Notes under the pieces: model-generated
What the model saw: only the letters and a program-made list of their open reading frames with translations
Database searches by the model: none
What the model was told of the DNA's origin: nothing
In this document: positions 5,215-5,226 of the stretch, one piece after another
How positions within the stretch are numbered: the stretch's first letter is position 1
Layout: each line of letters starts with the position of its first letter
Translations under genes and position numbers: made by a program
Assembly (NCBI GenBank): GCA_028696635.1
Contig: JAQVGR010000162.1
Span: 1 to 5,226 of the forward strand
DNA: 5,226 nucleotides
Source: Candidatus Krumholzibacteriia bacterium
Lineage (GTDB): Bacteria; Krumholzibacteriota; Krumholzibacteriia; Krumholzibacteriales; Krumholzibacteriaceae
Direction: 5' to 3'

Positions 5215-5226
5215 AGATCGGAAGAG
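5215..5226 (+). other. Illumina adapter remnant at the contig end
   Basis: The last 12 bases, AGATCGGAAGAG, are identical to the start of the TruSeq read-through adapter. They follow directly after a reading frame that is conserved up to 5214 and break it. This is sequencing residue, not genome. Confidence 0.93.

Noticed and set aside
1..5226. Search for a novel defence, mobile or biosynthetic system
   Set aside because: The genes are a transporter, lipoprotein, polymerase, envelope proteins and a radical SAM enzyme of known families in separate transcription units. I see no repeats, recombinase, effector or toxin-antitoxin pattern.

Overview
The window looks like a short metagenomic or draft-genome contig from a G+C-rich (about two-thirds G+C by eye) diderm bacterium. 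Evidence for an outer membrane is the Cys-lipobox lipoprotein, two proteins with Sec signal peptides, one of which looks like an outer-membrane barrel, and a SIMPL-domain envelope protein. The small Cys-rich secreted protein, with a C-terminus of the type WGxxKxLxR, recalls proteins I associate with Krumholzibacteriota/Eisenbacteria-like lineages. That is a memory-based hint, not a demonstrated placement.

Layout: 1-355 (minus) is the N-terminal 118 residues of an ArsP_2-type multi-pass metal transporter, cut by the left edge. A 144-bp divergent promoter region (356-499) separates it from a DUF4136 lipoprotein gene (500-1015, plus). Converging on that gene, with the two stop codons exactly abutting, is a minus-strand group: a signal-peptide protein of barrel-like composition (2885-3727), a small Cys-rich secreted protein (2237-2788) and DNA polymerase IV, dinB (1016-2227). 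A hairpin after the barrel-like gene and an extended -10 promoter before the Cys-rich gene suggest that the Cys-rich gene and dinB form their own two-gene transcript. A 161-bp divergent region (3728-3888) leads into a membrane-anchored SIMPL-domain gene (3889-4608, plus). Its tail overlaps by 11 bp a convergent PflX-type radical SAM gene (4598-5214, minus) that runs off the right edge.

The last 12 bases (5215-5226) match the start of the Illumina TruSeq adapter. They create a false in-frame stop in the radical SAM gene, so its apparent internal ATG start is an artefact.

The genes do not form one recognisable pathway, and I see no defence system, mobile element, CRISPR array, tRNA or rRNA. 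The most interesting points are the inverted repeat placed between two divergent promoters, the Cys-rich secreted protein coupled to dinB, and the adapter artefact. No stretch longer than 300 bases lacks a gene.
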